DNA of 64,000 nucleotides from NCBI GenBank assembly GCA_020849765.1, contig JADLAY010000062.1, forward strand, positions 1-64,000. Direction: 5' to 3'. Position 1 is the stretch's first letter; every line of letters starts with the position of its first letter. This document shows positions 1-9,860 of the stretch, in pieces. A model generated the notes under the pieces. It saw nothing but the letters and a program-made list of their open reading frames with translations, had not been told where the DNA came from and searched no databases. Origin of the DNA: Anaerolineae bacterium. Lineage in GTDB: Bacteria; Chloroflexota; Anaerolineae; Aggregatilineales; Phototrophicaceae. The translations under genes were made by a program, and so were the position numbers.

Positions 1-71
1 GGTCGTTAAGCTCGCCAGCGCGGATGGTACTGCATGGGTGACTGTGTGGGAGAGTACGTCGCTGCCAACTG
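1..71 (+). rRNA. rrf: 5S ribosomal RNA, 3' part (cut by window edge)
   Basis: The first ~70 bases match the 3' half of bacterial 5S rRNA: the conserved series CGCCAGCGC, GGATGGTACTGC, GTGGGAGAGTACGTCGCTGCC appears in order. The 5' half lies outside the window, so an rRNA operon probably ends here. The exact 3' end is estimated, because the pairing 5' end is not visible. A rho-independent terminator follows about 50 bases downstream. Confidence 0.85.
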
Positions 72-120
72 TCCCGTCCTCCCCTGCTCTCGTTGGGCTC
101 ATCTTCTCACAACGAACACG

Positions 121-143
121 AAGCGCCTCCCCGGCGCTTTTTT
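121..143 (+). terminator. Rho-independent terminator of the rRNA operon
   Basis: A 7-bp perfect stem (AAGCGCC / GGCGCTT) with a five-base loop runs into six T residues. It lies 50 bases after the 5S rRNA, on the same strand. Confidence 0.85.
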
Positions 144-272
144 GTTGTCAGGCCAAGGTTTAGCAACGGCGCAACAAATAGCAGCACATGTCACATCACG
201 ACATATGTATCTACCGAATCGTGCGCGCGCCACATCCAAAAACAAATCATACGAGATAGAAAATGGCAGGGG

Positions 273-890
273 CTACCAGTTGATGGCGACTTCCCCATCG
301 TCCGCGGTTTGCTGCGGCAGCCACAACTGCGCCAACCATGTGATCAGCAGCTTGCTGACGTCGGACGTCAGGCGCGCGGCCGCTTCGATGTGATGCTGCT
401 GTGAAAAGGCGTAGATGCTGGTGTAATGGTGCTGCTGGCTCCAGATCATGTAGTCGCTGCGCCAGCGCATTTTGCCCCACAGGATGTTGACCTTCTGGTG
501 GCCGCGCTGCACCTGCTCCAGCCACTGCGAGCGATCCAGGTCGCTGAGTGAGACGAGGCTGAAGCGCAGGGTCAGCATCGAGGCCAGGGAAAAGGCGAAC
601 TCCGTGTTGTAGGTCGAGAGATCGACTTCGATCATGACGCTGGCGCTGCCGTCCTGCGTCGCCAGGGTCGCGAGGCCACGCCGCGGCGACGTATCGCTGA
701 TGCGGCTGCTGAAGAGCGACATTAGCGGCTGGTTGGGATAGCGTTCGGCCAGCTCGGCGTGCAGATCGCCACTGCCGTGCAAGAACTGGCTCACCATCCA
801 GGGAACGTCGTGCCCATCCAGACGCACAGACTGGCTGCTGCGAGCGGCGACCGTGGAATCAGGCTGCGATGGGGCTTTGCGTTCCGGCAT
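273..890 (-). CDS. Hypothetical protein, 205 aa
   Basis: Orphan protein that I do not recognise. It is soluble, with no signal peptide or membrane segment, and rich in Ser, Gln and Trp in its C-terminal half (for example WGKMRWRSDYMIWSQQHHY). The N-terminal ~20 residues look disordered. It stands alone, facing the rRNA operon terminator on one side and divergent from ftsH on the other. The upstream AAGGATC, 9 bases before ATG, is only a weak ribosome binding site. Codon use fits the neighbouring genes, and the long open frame without competing strong frames supports a real gene. Confidence 0.6.
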   Translation of the reverse strand: MPERKAPSQPDSTVAARSSQSVRLDGHDVPWMVSQFLHGSGDLHAELAERYPNQPLMSLFSSRISDTSPRRGLATLATQDGSASVMIEVDLSTYNTEFAFSLASMLTLRFSLVSLSDLDRSQWLEQVQRGHQKVNILWGKMRWRSDYMIWSQQHHYTSIYAFSQQHHIEAAARLTSDVSKLLITWLAQLWLPQQTADDGEVAINW

Positions 891-1091
891 GATCTGATGA
901 TCCTTTCACTTGAGTCGCATTATACACGCGGAATCGGCCCGAAAATTACGCAGAAAAGGGTCGAAATCGCTTCTCTCAAGAGAGTCCAGGGTAATATTTA
1001 TATCTATCTAACGTCTAGAGATTACCCTTATGCCTTATGAGAGGTTACAATTCTCATCTAGGCCATTCGTTCATAGCAGGGCATTTTCCAG

Positions 1092-3071
<1,980 letters not shown>

Positions 3072-3096
3072 GCGAGCCATACGCAGTGAGATTGGG

Positions 3097-3133
3097 ATCG
3101 GAGTCTGGGGCATTGTCTCAGACTCCGATTTTT
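3097..3133 (+). terminator. Rho-independent terminator after ftsH
   Basis: An 11-bp perfect inverted repeat (ATCGGAGTCTG / CAGACTCCGAT) is followed by TTTTT. It separates ftsH from acpS. Confidence 0.9.
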
Positions 3134-3181
3134 ATGTCAGCTTGCGACGGTTATTTCAAACAATGGCAGGGATGCAAAACA

Positions 3182-3559
3182 ATGCTGCGCTGCGGGATCG
3201 ACATGATCAAGATCGAACGGGTCGAAGAAGGCATTACGCGCATGGGTGAGCGCTTTCTCAACCGCTTTTTCACGCCTGCGGAGCGCGCTCAGTGCGAGGA
3301 TCAGCCGCACCGGTTAGCGGCGCGACTGGCTGGGAAAGAGGCCGTCAGCAAGGCGCTCGGCACCGGCATCGGCGATGTCGGCTGGCGCGAGATCGAGATC
3401 GTATGTGATGCGCGTGGTCGCCCCGTGCTCAGTCTGCATGGCAATGCGTCCGCGCTGGCGGCCAGCCTCGGCCTGGATGCGTGGGACATCAGCCTGACGC
3501 ACACGGATCGCTACGCGACGGCGATGGTGGTCGCCATGGCCAAGAAACAGGAGAACTAA
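3182..3559 (+). CDS. acpS: Holo-[acyl-carrier-protein] synthase
   Basis: Transfers 4'-phosphopantetheine from CoA to the conserved Ser of apo-ACP. The N-terminal GIDMIKIERV, with the Mg-binding Asp, and the FTPAERAQCE...RLAARLAGKEAVSKALGTG region are the AcpS signatures; the ending DISLTHTDRYATAMV matches the family. I chose the ATG at 3182, which gives 125 aa (the usual length); upstream in-frame starts would lie inside the ftsH terminator. Its stop overlaps the end of the convergent L,D-transpeptidase gene. Confidence 0.95.
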   Translation: MLRCGIDMIKIERVEEGITRMGERFLNRFFTPAERAQCEDQPHRLAARLAGKEAVSKALGTGIGDVGWREIEIVCDARGRPVLSLHGNASALAASLGLDAWDISLTHTDRYATAMVVAMAKKQEN

Positions 3560-4638
3560 CCCGGCTTTTCGTCGTAGACATAAACGCGGGTGCCCAGAAT
3601 CACCCAGTTATCCCACAGCCACTTGGCATCGCTGACGCTGAGGTTGACGCAGCCGTGTGACCAGTAGTAGCCGAAGTTGTCGTGCCAGTAGACGCCGTGA
3701 AACGCCTCGCGCCAGTTGAAATACATGTGGTACGGCACCTGATCGAGCGCGTAGAAATCGTCGCTCCCGGCGGCGCCTTCCATCGGCCCCACATCCCAGA
3801 ATAGCTCGACCTCCCACGTACCGGCATCCGTGCGCCATCGCTCCTCGTCCATATCGCCCGTGGAGACGAGCGTCGCCATGACCGGGCGCTCACCCTCGTA
3901 GGCGACGAGGTTCTGCTCGTAAGTGCTCACGCCAATCCAATGCCAGCTAAAGACGGTGGGTGGCGTGGGATGCACGATGCTGAGGTTGGTTTGCACTGTC
4001 CACTGCCCCGGCCCGACCAGATGCCAATCCCACTCGCCGACGGTGACGGTGGCGTAGATGTTCATCAGGTCGTAGCGCTGGAATGAGCCGGACTGGCGGC
4101 AGTTGCGCGACCCGCCCGGCGTGAGCGAGGTGCAAAAATCATAGATGGCCCAGGCGAAGGGCATGTCCATGTGGTTGATAAGCACACCGGTGTAGGTCGA
4201 GGGTGTGGCAAAGTGCGCGTTTTCGAGCGATGCCCAGCGATTGGGGCGAATCTCCGCCCAGTCGCCGGACGTCTGCAGCACGTTGACGTAGCTGCTGCGG
4301 CCCGCGTTGAGGATGCCGATCTCATCGCCGTCAGGCCGGTTGTAGAGTTTGACGACGTCGGCGTCGAAATAGATGAAGTCCTGCCCCTCGATCACGCCCA
4401 GGTCGAACGGGATTCGCTCGACGTCGGGATAGGGCTGCGCAGCCATGATCGCGTCGCACTCCGGTGTTCGCGGGTTGTCAAAGGTGATGTTCGCGCAGCC
4501 CGAATGGCCCTGGGCAGCCGCCGGGCGGACGCTCGTCTGCGCGAGTCCGGCCAGCGCGATCAAGAGGATGGCGAACTTCGCCACTGTGCGGATGTTCAAC
4601 ACACCGACTCCGTTGTGTTCGGACATCGGTTCGATCAT
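3556..4638 (-). CDS. Secreted L,D-transpeptidase (YkuD domain)
   Basis: Probable cell-wall enzyme forming or exchanging L,D (3-3) crosslinks in peptidoglycan outside the membrane. It has a signal peptide at residues ~12-42 ending in PAAAQ, an SH3-like stretch near 95-145, and a C-terminal YkuD domain with the catalytic motif SHGCVN (C330), preceded by a His-containing FHGVYWH segment. The usual family signature is SHGC[IV]R; Asn here replaces the Arg. The domain is interrupted by an unusually long ~110-residue middle segment compared with minimal YkuD proteins. It is convergent with acpS (4-base overlap). Confidence 0.88.
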   Translation of the reverse strand: MIEPMSEHNGVGVLNIRTVAKFAILLIALAGLAQTSVRPAAAQGHSGCANITFDNPRTPECDAIMAAQPYPDVERIPFDLGVIEGQDFIYFDADVVKLYNRPDGDEIGILNAGRSSYVNVLQTSGDWAEIRPNRWASLENAHFATPSTYTGVLINHMDMPFAWAIYDFCTSLTPGGSRNCRQSGSFQRYDLMNIYATVTVGEWDWHLVGPGQWTVQTNLSIVHPTPPTVFSWHWIGVSTYEQNLVAYEGERPVMATLVSTGDMDEERWRTDAGTWEVELFWDVGPMEGAAGSDDFYALDQVPYHMYFNWREAFHGVYWHDNFGYYWSHGCVNLSVSDAKWLWDNWVILGTRVYVYDEKPG

Positions 4639-4692
4639 ACCATAGTGGAAATGCGGCGGAGGGCTAAGGGCACCCTCCGCTTGCCATGCGCC

Positions 4693-5919
4693 TCAGGCCA
4701 CCCACATGTCGAACGTGAACAGGGTCACCAGCATCGCCAGCACGAGAATGCTGAAAACCGTCCACGCCCGGTCGAATGCCTCATGTTTCCCCCAACGGCT
4801 GAGCACGACGTAGAGCGCGGGCACGACCAGCACGTAGCGGACGAGGCTTTGCGGCGCACCGCTCGTCAGCGGGATGACGAGTGCGCCCAGGCCGAAGATC
4901 GCCAGCGTCGGGTAGCGGCGGATGACGAGCAGGCAGGCGACGATGGCGAAGATGACCGCGGCAAACTCGATGCCGTAGTAGACGCGCATCTGATTGTTGC
5001 TGCTGTGCAGGAGCTGGTCGAAGGCGTACTGGATGCCCTCCCACGACTTGGCGAAGTCGAACGCATTGCGCCCGAACCAGGTCGTCTCGACCTGCTGGAA
5101 CGGCTGGCCGAGCAGCGCCTGCCAGATCAGATAGGCGATGACTGGCAGCAGCACGAGCACGGCGCTGAGGGCGACCGTCGGCAGCGGGCGGCGCAGCTTG
5201 AAGGCGCGCCAATCGACCAGTCTCAGCCATGACAGCGCCAGCGGGATGATGAGCACGATGCCGATGCTGCGTGTCCAGGTGGCCAGCGCCGCCAGGATGG
5301 CCGCGGGCAGCAGCTTATCACGGCGCAGCAGCGCCAGGCTGCTGAAGGCCAGGCCGATGAACAGCCCCTCGGCGTAGACCTGGGCCAGAAAGAATGAGGT
5401 CGGGAAGATCAGCAGGTAGAAGGCCGTGCGCACGCCGCCGCGCTCTTCGAGTTCGTCGCGCGTGATGTCGTAGAGCGCGATCATCCCGGCCAGCGTGCCG
5501 AGCAGCGAAATGATGACGCCCGCCAGCGTCGACGTCGCGATCGGCGTCAGACCGAGCAGCGTCAGCGGCGCACGAACGGCGCGGATCGTCAGCGGGTAGA
5601 GCGGGAAGAAGGCGTAGTTCATCGAGAAATCGCCGCCGGGTGTCTCGACCACGCGCACGCCCGGGTCATCGTAGCCGACGGTGCCGATCGACAGATAGAA
5701 CTCCGAGTCCCACGAAACCTGGTCGTTCATGAACGGGTCGAGCAAATAGGGCTTATCACGCTGGCTGTTGCGCGCCGTCTCGTTGGCCGTCCACTCCAGT
5801 GCCCGGTCGGGGCGATTGGGCTGGTAACGATTCTGAACGAGCGACTGAAAGCCTATCAGGATGATCGCCCATAACGCCCAGATGAGGACGATGGTGCGCA
5901 GCGATGAAGTGCGGAACAC
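4693..5919 (-). CDS. PIG-V-like integral membrane mannosyltransferase
   Basis: Multispanning membrane protein of about ten hydrophobic segments in 408 aa. The first extracytoplasmic loop carries WDSEFYLSIGTVGY (70-83), matching the WDSxxY-type motif of PIG-V/GPI-mannosyltransferase-II-like glycosyltransferases, which use a polyprenyl-phosphate sugar donor. The start codon is GTG. It lies 13 bases after the stop of the upstream glycosidase on the same strand, so the two are probably co-transcribed. Family assignment rests on this motif and topology; donor and acceptor cannot be told. Confidence 0.7.
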   Translation of the reverse strand: MFRTSSLRTIVLIWALWAIILIGFQSLVQNRYQPNRPDRALEWTANETARNSQRDKPYLLDPFMNDQVSWDSEFYLSIGTVGYDDPGVRVVETPGGDFSMNYAFFPLYPLTIRAVRAPLTLLGLTPIATSTLAGVIISLLGTLAGMIALYDITRDELEERGGVRTAFYLLIFPTSFFLAQVYAEGLFIGLAFSSLALLRRDKLLPAAILAALATWTRSIGIVLIIPLALSWLRLVDWRAFKLRRPLPTVALSAVLVLLPVIAYLIWQALLGQPFQQVETTWFGRNAFDFAKSWEGIQYAFDQLLHSSNNQMRVYYGIEFAAVIFAIVACLLVIRRYPTLAIFGLGALVIPLTSGAPQSLVRYVLVVPALYVVLSRWGKHEAFDRAWTVFSILVLAMLVTLFTFDMWVA

Positions 5920-5932
5920 GGCGAACTCGTTT

Positions 5933-7219
5933 CTATGCAGCGGGTAAAACGTAGAGTGTAATCGATTCGGCAGGCACGGTCACGCTGTCGCTCCATGCCT
6001 GCGTACCGATAGATTCGGCGTCGTGCTCGGCGTCGAACAGCCAGACCTCGGCCTCGCTCGCTGGCTCGAAGCCGTCGATGCCGATCGATTTCGTCATCGG
6101 CTCTGAGGCAAGGTTGACGACTATCACGGTCAGAGCGCCGTCGTCGCGCCGGGCGGCGTAGACCGTCACGGTCGGGTCGCTGGCTTCGGACATCACCGCT
6201 TCGCTGCCGAACATCTTGTACATCTGGAAGGTGTAGTAGACCGGGCGCACGTCATAGCGCGCGAGGATGCCGAACGAGGTTTCGACATTCTGGAAATTCC
6301 AGTAGGCGACAATCGACACCCCCTGGCGAATCAACCGCCCCAGCACGTCGGCATACCAGATGGCGTTATAGTGCGAGTCCATCGTCGCTTCGCCGCCGGA
6401 GTTCGTCGCCCACGACGAGTTGACCTCGGTCACGGCGATCGGCAGATCGTGGCCAATCGTCGCCTGGATGACGCCACGCAGGTGCGGGATGATGGCCTCG
6501 TCCCATTCGCGTGCGTTGCCGCGCAGATCGTCGATGGTGATGGGCGCATTGCCACGCGGGAACGGGTAGCGATGGATCGAGACGATGTCGACCAGATCAC
6601 CGTTGGCTTTGAGGAACTCCTCCATCCAGTCGCGGCCCTGGCTATCCTTGGGGTTCTGCGAGTCGATGCCGGGATACTGGCTCACGTCCGGGCCGACGAG
6701 GGTAATCTCCGGGTCGACCGCCAGCATCGCTTCTGCATGAGCACGCCAGTCGCGCACATACTGCTCGGTCGTGTAGTCGTCGCCGTACTGGTCGGTGAAC
6801 AGGTTCGGCTCGTTGCCGATGCTCCAGTAGCGGACGTTGTAGCCTTTTTCGACGTTGGTGTAGCGCACATTCTCGGCGGATATTTCCGGCGATCCGCCAT
6901 GCAGGCGCACCGTGATGCCCGGTTCCGCGCCCGTGATACGGATCCCCAGCATGAAGTTGTCGATGTCGTAGGTGCGAACGTCGTTCTGATCACTGAAGCC
7001 GCCGCCAAGGCGCAGATAACGCACGCCGAGGTTTTGCGCTTGCTCGACCAGCCCGGCGGGGACTGCCGAAACGCCGTAATTGCTCGCCAGCACGTAGGGA
7101 TTGATGGGGCCGAGCGACTGCCCGGCATCGACGTACAGGTCGGCAGTCGCATCCTGCGCACCGGCCACCGTGCCGAGCAAAAGCGTGGCGAAGACCGTGG
7201 CTAAAACACTCCACCGCAT
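5933..7219 (-). CDS. Secreted clan GH-A glycoside hydrolase
   Basis: Exported retaining glycosidase with an (alpha/beta)8 barrel. A signal peptide (1-21, cut near AGAQ) precedes the barrel. The acid/base motif WSIGNEPN (Glu137) and the nucleophile strand IAVTEVNS (Glu265) are spaced as in clan GH-A; a His-containing SIHRYPF lies between them and a small C-terminal beta domain follows (~340-428). The overall look is near GH39/GH51/GH79 (xylosidase, arabinofuranosidase, glucuronidase), but I cannot choose a family. It sits downstream of a sugar ABC transporter, consistent with plant- or EPS-polysaccharide use, though a terminator separates them. Confidence 0.8.
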   Translation of the reverse strand: MRWSVLATVFATLLLGTVAGAQDATADLYVDAGQSLGPINPYVLASNYGVSAVPAGLVEQAQNLGVRYLRLGGGFSDQNDVRTYDIDNFMLGIRITGAEPGITVRLHGGSPEISAENVRYTNVEKGYNVRYWSIGNEPNLFTDQYGDDYTTEQYVRDWRAHAEAMLAVDPEITLVGPDVSQYPGIDSQNPKDSQGRDWMEEFLKANGDLVDIVSIHRYPFPRGNAPITIDDLRGNAREWDEAIIPHLRGVIQATIGHDLPIAVTEVNSSWATNSGGEATMDSHYNAIWYADVLGRLIRQGVSIVAYWNFQNVETSFGILARYDVRPVYYTFQMYKMFGSEAVMSEASDPTVTVYAARRDDGALTVIVVNLASEPMTKSIGIDGFEPASEAEVWLFDAEHDAESIGTQAWSDSVTVPAESITLYVLPAA

Positions 7220-7334
7220 GAAAGCACCTCTTCAAATCAATAAGCTTTAGTGCACCGCCAACCTTACGTTGACGCCCAGAACACCAGGTTTGTGACGCAA
7301 CCTATTCAGCGTGACTTGATCTGCGTTTGCGCCC

Positions 7335-7458
7335 GCCGGACGTTGAAACGCCCGGCTGACCTCATCAAGCGCACTAAAGGCGCTCTTTCCGGGTCGCGTT
7401 TGGCCCCTTCAGTGGGCTTAATTTCGTCAGCCGTTCGGCTTCAGCCAACGGCGGCGCA
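7335..7458 (-). repeat. Four-hairpin dispersed repeat, copy 1
   Basis: About 125 bp, closely similar to 26906-27035. Read on the minus strand it folds into four successive hairpins: GCCGTT/AACGGC, GCCC/GGGC, GCGC/GCGC and the 22-base GCCGGGCGTT/AACGTCCGGC. The stems are kept in the two copies, while differences fall in a loop and the central linker. Confidence 0.85.
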
Positions 7459-7605
7459 AAACGAATCAACCGCAAGAGACACATCGCCGCCACTATCCCC
7501 CGTGCACTCTCATCTTGTGGATGGACTGCCCTGCCGCACGATGCGCTGGCTGGGGCCTCTCCGGGGCGCATCTGACTGCTCACACGACCATGGATTCAGC
7601 TCGTG

Positions 7606-7642
7606 ATAAAACAGCCTGGCACCTCGTGAGATGCCAGGCTGT
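7606..7642 (-). terminator. Terminator of the sugar ABC transporter operon
   Basis: An 11-bp perfect stem (ACAGCCTGGCA / TGCCAGGCTGT) is followed on the minus strand by TTTTAT. It lies just after the last permease gene. Confidence 0.88.
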
Positions 7643-7651
7643 GCGCACAGC

Positions 7652-8734
7652 TTATTTTTCGACGCCCGTGATGACGACACCGCGCATGAACGTCCTCTGG
7701 GCGAAGAAGAAGATGATCAGCGGCAAGACGAGCGCCATCAGCGACGTCGCCTGCACCAACTGCGGGCGCGGCCCATACTGGTAGTTGAAGATCTGCACGC
7801 CGACCGAAATCACCTGCAAGTCCGGCTTGCCGAGCAGATAGATCAACGGGTTGAAGTAGTCATTCCAGGCGAACACGAAGTGGAACAGGCCGACCGCGAC
7901 GATGGCCGCCCACGACTGCGGAATGATGATGCGGATCAGCACCTGGAGCGGGTTGGCCCCGTCGATCATGGCCGCTTCGTCCAGTTCGCGCGGCAGCGTC
8001 AGGAAGAACTGGCGCAGCAGGAAGACGTTATAGGCGTTGGCGAAGAAGTGCGGCACGATCAGTGGCAGCCAGGTGCCCGTCCAGCCGATCTTGGAGAACA
8101 AGGCGTAGGTCGGGATCAGCGTCACCTGGCTCGGCAGGATGATGGTGCCGATCAGGATGATGAACAGGAAGTTCTTGCCAGGGATGGGGAAGCGCGCGAA
8201 GGCATAGGCGACCGCAATGCTGGAGATGATCGTGCCGACCATGCCGACGACGGCGATCGTCACGGTGTTGCGGAACAACAGCGGGAAGTCGAGCATGTCC
8301 CAGGCGATGCCAAAGTTCTCGAAGTGCGGGCGCAGTGTGCTGACTTCATTCAGCCCGCGCCAGTTGCCCGTCCATTCGATCAGCCCGGCGTCCGGGTTGG
8401 CGGGGTCGACGAATTCGCTCGTCTGACGGCCCTTGTTGATCAGCGCCCATTCGTGAACGACGCCATCTTCCGTCGGCACCTCGTAGACGGTGTAGTCTTT
8501 ACCATCGTAGTTGTAGGTGGTGGCTTCCATCGGCCAGATCAAACCGGTCGCGCTGGCCGTGATCTGTTCCGGCGTCTTGACGGCCATCAGGGCCATGTTG
8601 CCGAACGGCAGCAGGAAAGCGAAGGCCACGGTGAAGGCCAGCAGGGTAATGATGGCGGTGGTGCCGAAGCGCCGCAGTTGAACGGAATAGTATGGCGAAG
8701 TGTTGGCTGTTTTTGAGTAGGTTGCGCTTGCCAT
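7652..8734 (-). CDS. Sugar ABC transporter permease, MalG type
   Basis: Inner-membrane permease subunit of a carbohydrate importer of the CUT1 class. It has a first TM at ~25-50, then an unusually long extracytoplasmic insertion (~55-140) rich in Asp/Glu/Trp, then five TMs. The EAA loop that contacts the ATPase reads EAAMIDGANPLQVLIRI (from ~253). GGAG lies 8 bases before the ATG, and the gene follows its partner permease after 2 bases. No ATPase gene is in the locus; such importers often share a MsmK/MalK-type ATPase encoded elsewhere. Confidence 0.93.
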   Translation of the reverse strand: MASATYSKTANTSPYYSVQLRRFGTTAIITLLAFTVAFAFLLPFGNMALMAVKTPEQITASATGLIWPMEATTYNYDGKDYTVYEVPTEDGVVHEWALINKGRQTSEFVDPANPDAGLIEWTGNWRGLNEVSTLRPHFENFGIAWDMLDFPLLFRNTVTIAVVGMVGTIISSIAVAYAFARFPIPGKNFLFIILIGTIILPSQVTLIPTYALFSKIGWTGTWLPLIVPHFFANAYNVFLLRQFFLTLPRELDEAAMIDGANPLQVLIRIIIPQSWAAIVAVGLFHFVFAWNDYFNPLIYLLGKPDLQVISVGVQIFNYQYGPRPQLVQATSLMALVLPLIIFFFAQRTFMRGVVITGVEK

Positions 8735-8736
8735 GG

Positions 8737-9702
8737 TTAATCTCCACTCGCGTAATAGACCCAGCGGCGGGCGCTGGCAAACAGAATGATGGTCAACGCC
8801 ATGGAGACAATGAAAATCAGCCAGGCGAGTGCTGAACCGTAACCCATATCCGCATAGGTGAAGGCGGTTTTATACAGGTGCATGTTGAAGAAGTAAGCGG
8901 ATGTCCCCGGCTGCCCCGTGCCGCGCGTGAGGATGTAGGGCACGTCGAAGTAGCGCATCAGGCCGATGACGCTGAGCACCAGGTTGTAGAAGATGACCGG
9001 CGAAATCATCGGCAGGGTGATGTTGCGCCATTTGACCCAGGCGTTGGCGCCGTCGACCGACGCCGCTTCGTAGAGTTCGGTCGGCACACCCTGCATCGTC
9101 GCCAGGATCGTGAGCATGGCATTGCCCACGCCCCAGACGCCAACCAGGATCAGCGCCGGGAGAATCCAGCGCTCGTCCTGCAGCCAGTTGGGCGGGTTGA
9201 AACCGATCATCGTCAGGATGCGGTTGAGCCAGCCGTTCTGGCCGTTGAGGAAGCTCTGCCAGATGAACACTGTCGAGACGACCGGCACGATGTACGGCAT
9301 GTAGAAGAGCGTGCGCCACAACCGCTTGCCGAACAGATACTTGGAGTTGAGCATGGTGGCCAACCCCAACGGCAGCAGGATGCCGACCGGCACGGCGAGC
9401 ACGGCGAAGCGCAGCGTCACCCCCAACGACGTGAGCGTCAGCGGGTCGGAGAACAGCTTTTCCCAGTTCTTAAGCCCGACGAACGTGATCTCGGCGTTCG
9501 CCAGGTTGAAGTCGGTGAAGGTGAAGATCAAAGAGGCGACGATCGGTGCTGCCGTAAACACGACAAACCCGAAAATCCAGGGCGATAGAAAAATCCACCC
9601 CCAACGACGCTGCTGTTGTTCCAGCGTCGATTTACGGCGCGGCGCTGCCGAGATGAGTTCATCTCTGGCGGCTGCGGCGCCTGTTTGGTCGATAGTTGCC
9701 AT
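8737..9702 (-). CDS. Sugar ABC transporter permease, MalF type
   Basis: Second permease of the CUT1 importer, pairing with the MalG-type subunit. Six TMs are expected in 321 aa; the EAA motif is EAASVDGANAWVKWRNI (from ~212). I chose the ATG at 9702 because GGAGG lies 8 bases before it; an upstream in-frame ATG at 9750 lacks such a site. The N-terminal ~35 residues are charged and cytosolic. It is the second transporter gene of the operon, after the binding protein. Confidence 0.93.
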   Translation of the reverse strand: MATIDQTGAAAARDELISAAPRRKSTLEQQQRRWGWIFLSPWIFGFVVFTAAPIVASLIFTFTDFNLANAEITFVGLKNWEKLFSDPLTLTSLGVTLRFAVLAVPVGILLPLGLATMLNSKYLFGKRLWRTLFYMPYIVPVVSTVFIWQSFLNGQNGWLNRILTMIGFNPPNWLQDERWILPALILVGVWGVGNAMLTILATMQGVPTELYEAASVDGANAWVKWRNITLPMISPVIFYNLVLSVIGLMRYFDVPYILTRGTGQPGTSAYFFNMHLYKTAFTYADMGYGSALAWLIFIVSMALTIILFASARRWVYYASGD

Positions 9703-9860
9703 ACTTCGAAACCTCCAACCGATATTTCTAGTTTGAATGTCCGTACTCAAATAAGCCTTTTGTCAAATCGTAACGCATCTTTTCCCACAAATAATCTAGG
9801 TGATATGAGGTGAGAGGCGCACACGCGTGCGCCTCTCCCTACTCCTGCTTAGCGAGCTTG

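Larger units (their letters stand above)
7220..7651. other. Gene-free interval with a structured dispersed repeat
   Basis: The 432 bases between the glycosidase start and the permease end hold a four-hairpin dispersed repeat (7335-7458) and the permease terminator (7606-7642). The remainder shows no credible gene. Confidence 0.7.

Noticed and set aside
1000..1060. Promoter for ftsH at TACAAT (1048-1053)
   Set aside because: No acceptable -35 at 16-18 bases; too weak to list.
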